Below, in pieces: positions 1-7,726 of a stretch of 12,837 bases of DNA. The stretch is from Ruminiclostridium sp. (GTDB lineage Bacteria > Bacillota > Clostridia > Oscillospirales > Oscillospiraceae), in contig JABUSR010000290.1 in NCBI GenBank assembly GCA_021442645.1, positions 1-12,837 on the forward strand, in the 5' to 3' direction. The position numbers and the translations under genes were made by a program. How positions within the stretch are numbered: position 1 is the first letter of the stretch; each line of letters starts with the position of its first letter. The notes under the pieces are model-generated. The model ran no database searches. It saw only the letters and a list, made by a program, of their open reading frames with translations, and was not told the DNA's origin.

Positions 1-764
1 CCCTCGGTCACCGCTTGGACCATCTCCTTGTATCCGATGGCCTGCATAGCTGTTGCCTCTTCGGAAACACCCATTTCCAACAGGGCACGGACCTCTTCTG
101 CCAGGCCTTTTTCCATCATCACATCCACCCGCTGGTCGATGCGCCGGTAGAGGTCCTGCCGATTCCGGTAGGTCAAAGCAATGGCAATCCCCTTGTACCG
201 GGGTGGGAGAGCCTGGGTCTTCCGGTTGTGCTCAGTAATGGTCTCCCCTGTCTCATACCAGACCTCCAGCGCGCGGATAATCCGCTTCTCATCGTTGGGG
301 TGGAGCTTTTCCGCCGCAGCCGGGTCGATAGACTGCAGTTCCTCCCAGAGGCGGGGCAGCCCCCCCTTTGCAGCGGTTTTTTGGAGCCGTTCCCGATGGC
401 CACTCTCCGGCCGGAAGGCGGAAAAGCTTCGTCCGGCACAGAGGGCTTCGATGTACAGTCCGGTCCCGCCCACCAAAATGGGGAGCTTACCCCGGCCAAG
501 GATATCGTCCACACAGGCCGAGGCCTCCTCCACATACCGGGCCACACTGTAGTTCTCCCAGGGATCAGCAATGCCCATCATGTGGTGGTGGATTCCCTCC
601 AGCTCCGACTGGTCGGGCCGGGCGGTCCCAATGGCCATATGGCGGTAAATCTGCATGGAGTCGGCAGAGACCACCTCGCCGTTGAGTTGTTTGGCCAGTG
701 CCACCCCCAACCGGGTCTTTCCGGTGGCAGTGGGGCCGCAGATGATGGCGATTTTTGGGGGCAT
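1..764 (-). CDS. miaA: tRNA dimethylallyltransferase MiaA (3' end off window)
   Basis: MiaA transfers a dimethylallyl group from DMAPP to N6 of A37 in tRNAs reading UNN codons, giving i6A, the substrate of MiaB encoded upstream in the same operon. The first 254 residues of about 310 are visible; the frame is still open at position 1. Seen: P-loop G10-PTATGK-T17, then SAD35SMQIY with the catalytic-type Asp35, the following IGTARP, a central LVGGTGLY segment, and the conserved AMQAIGYKEM block just before the window edge. The ATG at 764 has an AAGGAGA ribosome binding site (771-777) six bases upstream and sits 26 bases after the mutL stop, so it is the last visible gene of the miaB-mutS-mutL-miaA operon. 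Family identity is certain from the motifs. The C-terminus and the next gene (hfq in some clostridia) cannot be seen. Confidence 0.96.
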   Translation of the reverse strand, partial: MPPKIAIICGPTATGKTRLGVALAKQLNGEVVSADSMQIYRHMAIGTARPDQSELEGIHHHMMGIADPWENYSVARYVEEASACVDDILGRGKLPILVGGTGLYIEALCAGRSFSAFRPESGHRERLQKTAAKGGLPRLWEELQSIDPAAAEKLHPNDEKRIIRALEVWYETGETITEHNRKTQALPPRYKGIAIALTYRNRQDLYRRIDQRVDVMMEKGLAEEVRALLEMGVSEEATAMQAIGYKEMVQAVTE

Positions 765-790
765 AGCAGGTCTCCTTCGGCTTGGTCGGG

Positions 791-2800
791 TCACGCCCGC
801 TTGAACTGTTTTTCTAACTGTGCTTTGGTCATGGTAATCGCCACCGGGCGGCCATGGGGGCAGTAGCGCACCTGGCCCGAGACCACAGCCCGGGCCACCA
901 CCAGCAGTTCCTCCCGACTGTTCTTCTGGCCCCCCTTCACCGCGGCTTTGCAGGCCATGGTGTGGAGGACGGCGTCCTGGACGGTATCCGGGTCAGCTCC
1001 CCCAGTGGACAGGAGCTTCTCGGCCACCTCGCAGAGGGCCTCCTCCGCCTGGCCAGGCTCCAGATAGTCCGGGACCTCCCGGACGGCGATCGCACCGCCG
1101 CCGAAGTCCTCGCAGGCAAAGCCGAACCGACGGAGCAGGTCCAGATTGGACAGGAGAGCAGCCCCCTCCTCCGGGGCCGGGGTAAAGAGGACCGGGACCA
1201 GCAGGGTTTGGGCCATGGGCTCGTACCCCGTCTCCTTCATCCGGTCGAAGTTCATCCGCTCGTGGGCGGCGTGCTTGTCGATCAGCAGAATCTCCTCCCC
1301 TCGCTCTACGATGAGGTAGGTCTGGAGGACCTCTCCGGCCAGCCGCCAGGGAATCTCCTCTCGAGGCGCTGGGTGAGGCAGGGGATCGGGTCGTTCCGCC
1401 ACTACCGGGGGCATAGACTGGGGGGGCAGCTTCAGCTGCTCCGGCTCCGGGCGCTTCTCCAGGGGCGGGACCGTCGGGGAATCCGGGGGGTGCTCCTCCC
1501 GATCCCGTTGGACATTTTCCACATTTTCCACCGCTTTTTCCACTGAATGTGCAAGGACATTGGGCATTCCCACAGCGCTCGGGGACCTCTCCGCCTTCTT
1601 CGGGGCGGAGGGTCTCGCCGGAATGGAATCGGGTTTCTCCACGGGACGCAGGAGGGAAATCGTATCGTCCCGCAGGGGCAGAGTCTTTCGGAAATCCTGG
1701 GCCGACATCCGGGCGAAGCCGCCCTGGCCGGGTAGGGGATTCTTCGCGGTCGGAGGCTGCAGGGCAGAAGAGGTCGGTCTGGGCTTGGCAAAGGTCATGG
1801 CCAGATGACTTTCCTGCCCGTTTAGAGCGGAGAGGACGGCGTAGTAGACCCCGTCGAAGACCTTCCGCTCATAAAGGAATTTTACCTCCGTCTTGGCCGG
1901 ATGGACATTCACATCCACAGTGTTGGCCTTCAGCTCCACCTGGAGGACACAGCCGGGAAATTTCCCCACCATCTTCTGGTTTTCATATGCCTTTTCCAGA
2001 GCGGTCATCAGCAGGCGGGACTTCACCTGCCGTCCGTTTACAAAAAAGTGCTGATAGCTCCGGCTTCCCCGACAGCAGGCGGGGAGGGAAACAAAACCGG
2101 ACACTACTATTCCCTCATTCTCCCCTTTAACTGGAGTGAAGCCAAGGGCAAGCTCCCGCCCGAAAACAGCGTAGAGGGCTGATTGGAGTTTGCCATCCCC
2201 GGGGGTCGACAGCTCCTGCTTGCCATCCCGGATGAACTTGAGTGCCACCTCCGGGTGGGACAGTGCCAGCTTCTGGACCAGTGCGAAGACTGCCGCCCCT
2301 TCGGCAGCGTCCCGCTTCATGAATTTCAGCCGAGCGGGGGTGTTGAAAAAGAGATCCCGCACCACCAGGGTGGTACCTAATGGGCAGCCCGCCTGCTCCT
2401 TAGCGGTCACCTGGCCCCCCTCCATGGAGAGAGCGGTCCCCAGGTCTTCCCCCTGAGTGCGGGTGAAGAGCTCCAGCCGGGACACAGCGGAGATAGCAGC
2501 CAGGGCTTCGCCCCGGAAGCCCAGGGTCCCGATGGCGGCCAAATCTTCTGCATTCCGCAGTTTGCTGGTGGCATGGCGGAGGAAAGCCGTCTCACACTGA
2601 TTCCAGGGGATGCCGCAGCCGTTGTCGGCCACCCGAATCATGGACATACCACCCCGCTGAATCTCCACAGTGACGGAGGATGCCCCTGCGTCGATGGCAT
2701 TCTCCACCAGTTCCTTCACCACAGAGGCCGGACGCTCTACCACCTCACCGGCAGCGATCAGGTCGGCCACATGGGGTGCCAGGACTTGAATATCGGGCAT
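791..2800 (-). CDS. mutL: DNA mismatch repair protein MutL
   Basis: MutL is the ATP-dependent matchmaker of mismatch repair and, in bacteria without MutH, also the nicking endonuclease. The 669-residue length is normal. The N-terminal GHKL ATPase shows E30-LVENAIDAGA (Asn34 region), D59-NGCGI and L93-GFRGEAL. Residues about 335-485 are a Pro/Glu/Lys-rich linker. The C-terminal dimerisation/nuclease domain carries D508-KHAAHE514-RMNFD519 (form of DQHA-X2-E-X4-E), a candidate sliding-clamp motif Q531-TLLVP, ACKAAVK around Cys617, C647-PHGRP, and a terminal FKR. So it should be the endonuclease type, although the first motif has Q-to-K and E-to-D changes. The ATG has a strong AAGGAGGTG ribosome binding site (2806-2814). 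It lies 53 bases after mutS and is co-transcribed with it. Confidence 0.98.
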   Translation of the reverse strand: MPDIQVLAPHVADLIAAGEVVERPASVVKELVENAIDAGASSVTVEIQRGGMSMIRVADNGCGIPWNQCETAFLRHATSKLRNAEDLAAIGTLGFRGEALAAISAVSRLELFTRTQGEDLGTALSMEGGQVTAKEQAGCPLGTTLVVRDLFFNTPARLKFMKRDAAEGAAVFALVQKLALSHPEVALKFIRDGKQELSTPGDGKLQSALYAVFGRELALGFTPVKGENEGIVVSGFVSLPACCRGSRSYQHFFVNGRQVKSRLLMTALEKAYENQKMVGKFPGCVLQVELKANTVDVNVHPAKTEVKFLYERKVFDGVYYAVLSALNGQESHLAMTFAKPRPTSSALQPPTAKNPLPGQGGFARMSAQDFRKTLPLRDDTISLLRPVEKPDSIPARPSAPKKAERSPSAVGMPNVLAHSVEKAVENVENVQRDREEHPPDSPTVPPLEKRPEPEQLKLPPQSMPPVVAERPDPLPHPAPREEIPWRLAGEVLQTYLIVERGEEILLIDKHAAHERMNFDRMKETGYEPMAQTLLVPVLFTPAPEEGAALLSNLDLLRRFGFACEDFGGGAIAVREVPDYLEPGQAEEALCEVAEKLLSTGGADPDTVQDAVLHTMACKAAVKGGQKNSREELLVVARAVVSGQVRYCPHGRPVAITMTKAQLEKQFKRA

Positions 2801-2825
2801 GGGGACACCTCCTTTTTCTCAGACT

Positions 2826-2847
2826 GCCCCGTCGGTTAAACCGGGGC
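2826..2847 (-). other. Small hairpin in the mutS-mutL gap
   Basis: GCCCCG (2826-2831) and CGGGGC (2842-2847) form a 6-bp stem with a 10-base loop; an alternative fold pairs CGGT with ACCG around TAA inside the same segment. It lies between the mutS stop and the mutL ribosome binding site. No U-tract follows on the minus strand, so I do not call it a terminator. It could affect mRNA stability or mutL translation, or be incidental in GC-rich DNA. Confidence 0.35.
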
Positions 2848-2853
2848 TCCATA

Positions 2854-5442
2854 TTATAGCTTTTCTTTCAGCTCGTTGAGCAAATTCAATGCCTGGAGGG
2901 GGGTCAGCGACTCCACAGCCGTGGAGCGCAGGGTCCTAAGGACCTCCTCCTGGCCCAGGTCGGCCAGGGAGACCTGCTCCTCCCGGGGAGCCCTCTCTGC
3001 CGGGGACAAGCCCTGGGCCTCCTCCAGCTCTTTCAGTATCTCACGGGCCCGTCGGATGACCTTGGCAGGGACCCCTGCCAGGCTGGCCACCTCAATGCCA
3101 TAGCTCTGGTCTGCCCCGCCGGGGACAATCTTCCGCAGGAAGATAATCTCGTCCTTCTTCTTCCGGGCAGCGATGTTATAGTTCTTCACCCCTGCCAACT
3201 GGCCCTCCAGCACGGTAAGCTCGTGGTAGTGGGTTGCAAAGAGGGTCTTCGCCCCCAGCCGCTTGGAGTCGGCGCAGCACTCCAGAACGGCCCGGGCGAT
3301 GGCCATGCCATCGTAGGTAGAGGTGCCACGCCCAATCTCATCCAAAATCAGCAGACTCCGGCGAGTCGCATGCCGGAGTAACTCGGCCACCTCGGTCATC
3401 TCCACCATAAAAGTGGACTGTCCCCCAGCCAAGTCATCGGAAGCCCCAATCCGGGTAAAGATCCGGTCCACGATGCCAATGTGGGCAGACCGGGCGGGGA
3501 CAAAGGAGCCCATCTGGGCCATAAGAACGATGAGTGCCACCTGCCGCATGTAGGTGGATTTACCCGCCATGTTGGGGCCGGTGATAATGGCCGCCAGGTT
3601 TTCCTTGCCGTCCATATAGGTGTCGTTGGGGACGAAGAATGTGTCCTGCCGCATCTGCTCCACCACCGGGTGGCGGCCCTCGGTAATCTCCAGCCTGTCA
3701 GAGCTGTCCACCCGGGGCATGCAGTAGTTGTTTTCCGCCGCCACCACCGCGAAAGAAGTGAGCACGTCGGCCCGGGCCACTGCCCCGGCAATCTCCTGAA
3801 TGCGGCCAGCCTGAGCAGCAGCGGCGTCCCGAATCTGGCAGAAGAGCTGATACTCCAGGGCCACGATGCTGTCCTGGGCGGAAAGGATGGTGTGCTCCAT
3901 CTCCTTGAGCTCCTGGGTGATGTACCGTTCGCAGTTTACTAGGGTCTGCTTGCGGATATAGTCGTCAGGCACCAGGTCGTAGTTGGACTTGGACACCTCG
4001 ATATAATAACCAAAAACTTTGTTGAAGCCCACCTTCAAAGACTTGATGCCGGTCTTTTCCTTTTCCCGGGCTTCCATCTGGGCGATGACACCCTTGGTGT
4101 CAGTGAGGATGAGCCGGAGCCGGTCCACATCCTCGCTGTAGCCAGGCCGGATGATTCCGCCCTCCCGGACAGAAAAAGGAGGCTCATCCACAATGCCCCG
4201 GTCGATGAGGTCGCAAAGCTCCGGCAGGCCGGTGAGCTCCCGGCGGAGCCTGGCCAGCAGGCTGGGCGTTTTCTCCGGCAGGAGGTTCTGCAGGAAGGGG
4301 AGACGGCGGAGACCAGCGGACAGGGCCACCAGGTCCCGGCCCCCGGCGGTGCCATAGACGATGCGGGAGATGAGCCGCTCCAGGTCAGTAATCTCCCGGA
4401 GAATCTGAGTGAGTTCTCCCCGCTCCACGGAGTTGTCCACCAGCCAGCCCACCGCATCGTGGCGGCGGGAGATGGCCACCGGGTCCAGCAGAGGCCGCTC
4501 CAGCCAGTTGACCAGCATCCGGCGGCCCATAGCAGTACGAGTCCTGTCCAGCACCCACAGGAGAGACCCCTTCTTCTCCTTGCCCCGAAGGGTCTCCGTG
4601 AGCTCCAGATTCCGCCGGGCGGATGGATCCAGAGACATGAAGCGCCCAGCCTCGTAGTACTGCAGGGTGTTCATATAGGACAGGTCTGTCCTTTGGGTCT
4701 CGTAGAGATAATCCATGAGCCCACTCGCCGCCCGGATGGCCGGATCGGCGTCCTCAGGCAGTTGGTCCAGGCCCACAGAGAACTGCCGCCGGATGGTCTC
4801 CCGGGCCTTATCCAGAAGGAAGCGGCCCTCGTGGGCCCGCTCCACCCGGCAGTCCACTTTATCCGCAATGAAACGCTCCACCGCCGGGTCGCAAGCTCCA
4901 GGAGAAAGGATGACCTCCCTGGGGCCGAACCGGGACAGCTCGTTCACCGTCGCCTCCTGCCAGCCGTCGAAGGGAAACCCCGTGAGGAAGACCTCGCCTG
5001 TGGAGATATCCCCCAGGCAGAGGCCGGCCCCCTCTTTCCCCGCCCACAGGGCGGCCAGGAAGTTGTTCTTTCCTTCGTCCAACAGGTTCTCCTCGATGAG
5101 AGTACCGGGGGTGACCACCCGGATGACATTCCGTTCCACCAGGCCCTTAGCCTGAGCCGGGTCTTCGGTCTGCTCACAAATCGCCACCTTGTAGCCCTTG
5201 GCGATGAGTCGCGCGATGTAGCTCTGACAGGAGTGGTAGGGGACCCCGCACATGGGGGTCCGCTCCTCCGGGGGCTTGTTCCGGTCCCGGGTGGTAAGGG
5301 TTAGGTTCAGCTCCTCAGCTGCCACCTTGGCGTCCTCGTCGAACATCTCGTAGAAGTCGCCCAGTCGGAAGAAGAGGAGGCAGTCCGGATGCTGTTCCTT
5401 GATTTCGTTATATTGTTTTTTCATGGGGGTCAGTTCAGCCAT
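2854..5442 (-). CDS. mutS: DNA mismatch repair protein MutS (MutS1)
   Basis: MutS finds mismatches and small loops in duplex DNA and, with ATP, recruits MutL, encoded next in the operon. At 862 residues it is a full-length MutS1, not the shorter MutS2. Seen: the mismatch-reading F30-Y31-E32 in GDFYEMF; connector, lever and clamp domains through about residue 570; Walker A G622-PNMAGKST; Walker B/signature LLILD701-EIGRGTS; FATHYHEL further on; and the C-terminal LTPLQALNLLNELK tetramerisation helix. Q823-VSLAD resembles a degenerate sliding-clamp motif (compare QMSLL in E. coli MutS). The start has an AAAGGA site at 5450-5455 and lies 68 bases after the miaB stop. No truncation or frameshift is seen. 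Confidence 0.98.
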   Translation of the reverse strand: MAELTPMKKQYNEIKEQHPDCLLFFRLGDFYEMFDEDAKVAAEELNLTLTTRDRNKPPEERTPMCGVPYHSCQSYIARLIAKGYKVAICEQTEDPAQAKGLVERNVIRVVTPGTLIEENLLDEGKNNFLAALWAGKEGAGLCLGDISTGEVFLTGFPFDGWQEATVNELSRFGPREVILSPGACDPAVERFIADKVDCRVERAHEGRFLLDKARETIRRQFSVGLDQLPEDADPAIRAASGLMDYLYETQRTDLSYMNTLQYYEAGRFMSLDPSARRNLELTETLRGKEKKGSLLWVLDRTRTAMGRRMLVNWLERPLLDPVAISRRHDAVGWLVDNSVERGELTQILREITDLERLISRIVYGTAGGRDLVALSAGLRRLPFLQNLLPEKTPSLLARLRRELTGLPELCDLIDRGIVDEPPFSVREGGIIRPGYSEDVDRLRLILTDTKGVIAQMEAREKEKTGIKSLKVGFNKVFGYYIEVSKSNYDLVPDDYIRKQTLVNCERYITQELKEMEHTILSAQDSIVALEYQLFCQIRDAAAAQAGRIQEIAGAVARADVLTSFAVVAAENNYCMPRVDSSDRLEITEGRHPVVEQMRQDTFFVPNDTYMDGKENLAAIITGPNMAGKSTYMRQVALIVLMAQMGSFVPARSAHIGIVDRIFTRIGASDDLAGGQSTFMVEMTEVAELLRHATRRSLLILDEIGRGTSTYDGMAIARAVLECCADSKRLGAKTLFATHYHELTVLEGQLAGVKNYNIAARKKKDEIIFLRKIVPGGADQSYGIEVASLAGVPAKVIRRAREILKELEEAQGLSPAERAPREEQVSLADLGQEEVLRTLRSTAVESLTPLQALNLLNELKEKL

Positions 5443-5510
5443 GAAATATTCCTTTCTTTTGAGAGGCTCCCGTTATAGTCACTTGCCTGCTCCACCCACA
5501 GCTCCGGCGG

Positions 5511-6914
5511 TCAGACAAGGTCTCCGAAGAGGGCCCAGGTGGAGGAATCTGAGATGCGGGCCTGCTGCCAGGTTCCCACCAGAGACGCCGATCCCTCCAA
5601 ATGGATGAGCCGTCCGCCCACTGTCCGGGCAGAGAGGCGTCCGTCCGTTCCCACACCATCCACCAGACAGCGGTATGTCCCGCCTACATAGGCCCTGTGC
5701 TTTTCCCCGGAAATCTCATTCTGCCGCTTCAGCAGGCGCTGGAAATTGGCGCTCTTCTGCTCCTTGGGCATGGGATCCTCCAGCTTTTCCGCCGGAGTCC
5801 CCCGCCGCGGGGAGAAAATAAAGGTATAGAGTGCGTCGTAGCGGACCTCCTCAATGAGGCTCATGGTCTCCTCAAACTCCTCCTGAGTCTCCCCGGGGAA
5901 ACCCACGATGACATCGGAGGTGAGGACCACATCGGGAATCCGGGCCCGCAGTTGGTGAACCAGCTTCAGGTAGCTCTCCCGGGTATAGTGGCGGTTCATG
6001 GCCTTCAGTACCCGGCTGCTGCCGGATTGGAAGGGGAGATGGAGGCTGGGGGCCACCTTTTCGCACCGGGCCATTACGTCAAAGAGCCGCTCTCCGGCAT
6101 CCTTGGGGTGACTGGTCATGAATCGAATGACAAATTCACCGGGGACCTCGTTCACCTGCTCCAGAAGCCAGGCGAAGTCCACCCCCAGGTCCAAATCCTT
6201 TCCGTAAGAGTTCACGTTCTGCCCCAGGAGGGTAATCTCTTTGTATCCGGCCCGGGCCAGTTCCCGGACCTCCGCTAGGATGTCCTCCGGGCGGCGGCTG
6301 CGTTCCCGGCCCCGGACATAGGGGACGATGCAATAAGTGCAGAAGTTATTGCATCCGTACATGATGGATACCCAGCCCTTAATGTCGTTCTGCCGGACCA
6401 CCGGGACACCCTCGGCCACAGTGCCGGGCACGTCATCAGTGGCAAAGACCCGCTTGCCCCCATCCAGCTTCTCCAAGAGCAGTTCCGGGAACTGCCAAAG
6501 GAGCTGGGGCCCGAATACCAGGTCCACATAGGGAAAGGACTGCTTCAGCCGTTTGGACACATGGTCCTGCCGAGCCATACAGCCGCAGACGCAGATAATC
6601 TGCGCCGGGTGGCGGCGCTTGGTATGACTCAGGGCTCCCACGTTGCCGAAGACCCGTTGCTCTGCATGCTCCCGAATGGCACAGGTATTCAGAAGGACCA
6701 GGTCGGCCCCCTCCTCGGTATCGGTGAATGAATACCCCATGCGTGCCAGGTAGCCCCGCAGGCGCTCAGAGTCGGCCTCGTTCTGCTGACAACCGTAGGT
6801 ATCTACAAAAGCCTTCTTCTGGCCCGGCCGTTCGGCAAGTCGCGCTCGGATCCGGTCGCAGTAGAAAAGCTGGCGGTCAATCTCCGCTGGGGCAATGGTT
6901 AGGGTCTCTTTCAA
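5511..6914 (-). CDS. miaB: tRNA-2-methylthio-N6-dimethylallyladenosine synthase MiaB
   Basis: MiaB is a radical-SAM methylthiotransferase that converts i6A37 to ms2i6A37 in tRNA; its substrate is made by MiaA, encoded at the other end of this operon. Numbering from the TTG start (467 residues): the N-terminal UPF0004 domain holds the three cluster cysteines Cys42 (TYGCQQNE), Cys78 (LNTCAIRE) and Cys112 (CGCMARQ). The radical-SAM core holds C188-NNFCTYC (188/192/195). A C-terminal TRAM-like RNA-binding domain occupies roughly the last 65 residues. The frame is open upstream to an ATG at 7007, but that ATG lies upstream of the -35 box. The TTG at 6914 has GGAGGA seven bases upstream and fits the normal family N-terminus. 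First gene of the miaB-mutS-mutL-miaA operon. Confidence 0.96.
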   Translation of the reverse strand: MKETLTIAPAEIDRQLFYCDRIRARLAERPGQKKAFVDTYGCQQNEADSERLRGYLARMGYSFTDTEEGADLVLLNTCAIREHAEQRVFGNVGALSHTKRRHPAQIICVCGCMARQDHVSKRLKQSFPYVDLVFGPQLLWQFPELLLEKLDGGKRVFATDDVPGTVAEGVPVVRQNDIKGWVSIMYGCNNFCTYCIVPYVRGRERSRRPEDILAEVRELARAGYKEITLLGQNVNSYGKDLDLGVDFAWLLEQVNEVPGEFVIRFMTSHPKDAGERLFDVMARCEKVAPSLHLPFQSGSSRVLKAMNRHYTRESYLKLVHQLRARIPDVVLTSDVIVGFPGETQEEFEETMSLIEEVRYDALYTFIFSPRRGTPAEKLEDPMPKEQKSANFQRLLKRQNEISGEKHRAYVGGTYRCLVDGVGTDGRLSARTVGGRLIHLEGSASLVGTWQQARISDSSTWALFGDLV

Positions 6915-6921
6915 GGCGGGT

Positions 6922-6927
6922 TCCTCC
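6922..6927 (-). promoter_or_regulatory. Ribosome binding site deciding the miaB TTG start
   Basis: GGAGGA on the minus strand, seven bases before TTG at 6914-6912. It is the only good Shine-Dalgarno sequence in the leader between the promoter and the conserved part of MiaB, and the reason for choosing the TTG. Confidence 0.8.
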
Positions 6928-6968
6928 GGGTTCTGAATTTGCGAAATGCAGATGGTTATACAAAATAT

Positions 6969-6997
6969 AGTATAGCACAACGAAACCGGGTTTTCAA
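6969..6997 (-). promoter_or_regulatory. Sigma-A-type promoter of the miaB-mutS-mutL-miaA operon
   Basis: TTGAAA (-35, 6997-6992), a 17-base spacer and TATACT (-10, 6974-6969) on the minus strand, with an extended -10 TG one base before the hexamer. The predicted transcript begins near 6962, giving a leader of about 48 bases before the miaB TTG. It fits consensus closely and is the only good promoter seen for the operon. Confidence 0.85.
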
Positions 6998-7008
6998 GGT
7001 AAGACATG

Positions 7009-7022
7009 GAGGGATCTCCCTC
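7009..7022. repeat. Short inverted repeat upstream of the miaB promoter
   Basis: GAGGGA (7009-7014) and TCCCTC (7017-7022) separated by TC, 12 bases upstream of the miaB -35 box. It could be a protein site or chance; there is no further evidence. Confidence 0.3.
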
Positions 7023-7094
7023 GCAAAAGAAGTCGAAAACATCCCGAGGCCCACCCTATCACCCGGCCGGGGAGGAATCCGGGAGCTTTGCTTT

Positions 7095-7110
7095 TGGCCC
7101 TGCAGGGCCA
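7095..7110. repeat. Perfect 16-bp palindrome in the divergent miaB/dtd spacer
   Basis: TGGCCCTGCAGGGCCA is perfectly self-complementary with no central spacer. It lies between the two divergent promoters (-35 boxes at 6992-6997 and 7165-7170), in a non-coding stretch with a further CCCGGCCGGG palindrome at 7062-7071. A perfect palindrome with no loop suits a dimeric DNA-binding protein better than an RNA hairpin, but no regulator is identified. Confidence 0.5.
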
Positions 7111-7164
7111 CACAAATCCAGGCCCGCAGGCGGTCCGGAGCCCTTCTTTCCAGACCACAAGGGA

Positions 7165-7194
7165 TTGACGAAGACTCTTGTCCCATGGTATAGT
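7165..7194 (+). promoter_or_regulatory. Promoter of the dtd-hydrolase-hemZ unit
   Basis: TTGACG (-35, 7165-7170), an 18-base spacer and TATAGT (-10, 7189-7194), with TGG before the hexamer as an extended -10. The predicted start is near 7201, giving a leader of about 42 bases to the dtd ATG. Confidence 0.8.
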
Positions 7195-7242
7195 AAAAGT
7201 TACGTACCTTATTTTATGAAATGATCGACAGGAGGACGTGCC

Positions 7243-7686
7243 ATGCGCGCAGTTGTTACAAGAGTTTCCCAGGCCTCCGTTTCCATCGACGGGGCAACCG
7301 TGGGCCAGATTGAACAGGGCTTCCTGGTCCTTCTGGGCATCGCCCCCGAGGACACTGAGGCACAGGCGGAAAAACTGGCTGATAAAATCTGCGGTCTGCG
7401 GGTCTTTTCCGATCCGGAGGGCAAAATGAACCTGAACCTGGAGGCCGTGGGTGGGGCCCTGCTGGTGGTCTCACAGTTTACCCTCTACGCCGACATCAAA
7501 AGCCGTCGGCCCGGCTTTACCAAGGCCGCCAAGCCTGACATCGCCATTCCCCTGTATGAGACCTTCATGGAGCTGTGCCGGAATCGCGGCTTCCACGTGG
7601 AACATGGCGAGTTCGGTGCCGACATGGCTGTGGCCTCGGTGAACGACGGCCCCGTGACCATCTGGATGGATACCGATACCATGTGA
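7243..7686 (+). CDS. dtd: D-aminoacyl-tRNA deacylase (D-Tyr-tRNA deacylase)
   Basis: DTD hydrolyses D-aminoacyl-tRNAs (and mischarged Gly-tRNA(Ala)), recycling tRNA and keeping D-amino acids out of protein; it is a cytosolic homodimer. At 147 residues it is the normal bacterial length and starts with the typical MRAVVTRVSQASV. The two active-site signatures are intact: S77-QFTLYAD with Thr80, and N134-DGPVT with the chirality-checking Gly136-cis-Pro137 pair. AGGAGG (7230-7235) lies seven bases before the ATG. First gene of a plus-strand unit with the hydrolase and hemZ; the same trio is common in clostridial genomes, though no direct biochemical link between the three is established. Confidence 0.97.
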   Translation: MRAVVTRVSQASVSIDGATVGQIEQGFLVLLGIAPEDTEAQAEKLADKICGLRVFSDPEGKMNLNLEAVGGALLVVSQFTLYADIKSRRPGFTKAAKPDIAIPLYETFMELCRNRGFHVEHGEFGADMAVASVNDGPVTIWMDTDTM

Positions 7687-7699
7687 GGGGAAGCCCCTC
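7685..7699 (+). other. Hairpin overlapping the dtd stop codon
   Basis: GAGGGG (7685-7690), loop AAG, CCCCTC (7694-7699): a 6-bp GC-rich stem whose 5' arm includes the last two bases of the dtd TGA. The bases that follow (CTCCCATTCTCTTTT) are only weakly U-rich, so at most it is a partial terminator or an mRNA processing/stability element ahead of the hydrolase gene. Confidence 0.4.
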
Positions 7700-7714
7700 C
7701 TCCCATTCTCTTTT

Positions 7715-7720
7715 GAGGTG
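7715..7720 (+). promoter_or_regulatory. Ribosome binding site deciding the hydrolase start
   Basis: GAGGTG, six bases before ATG 7727. An in-frame GTG at 7718-7720 is part of this site, so it is unlikely to be the start. Confidence 0.8.
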
Positions 7721-7726
7721 ATCACT

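Noticed and set aside
15..866. Long plus-strand open frame opposite miaA and the end of mutL
   Set aside because: It runs antisense to clearly conserved miaA/mutL, resembles no protein family, and is explained by GC-rich codon bias on the other strand.
1515..1543. Three copies of TTTTCCAC in mutL, resembling DnaA-box cores
   Set aside because: They encode the Val-Glu-Asn/Lys repeats of the MutL linker in frame, and there is no AT-rich region or replication gene nearby.
854..1546. 230-codon plus-strand frame opposite mutL
   Set aside because: Shadow frame antisense to the MutL C-terminal domain and linker; low-complexity Arg/Gly/Leu composition and no ribosome binding site of note.
4459..5304. 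281-codon plus-strand frame opposite mutS
   Set aside because: Antisense to conserved MutS domains; no recognisable motif.
5601..6278. 225-codon plus-strand frame opposite miaB
   Set aside because: Antisense to the radical-SAM/TRAM part of MiaB, with no family resemblance.
6915..7010. SOS (LexA) box controlling the mutSL operon
   Set aside because: I looked for GAAC-N-GTTC type sites around the promoter and found a single GAAC with no partner at suitable distance.
7006..7224. Small frame of 72 codons in the miaB/dtd spacer
   Set aside because: No ribosome binding site, it runs through the dtd promoter and its transcription start, and its composition is not protein-like.
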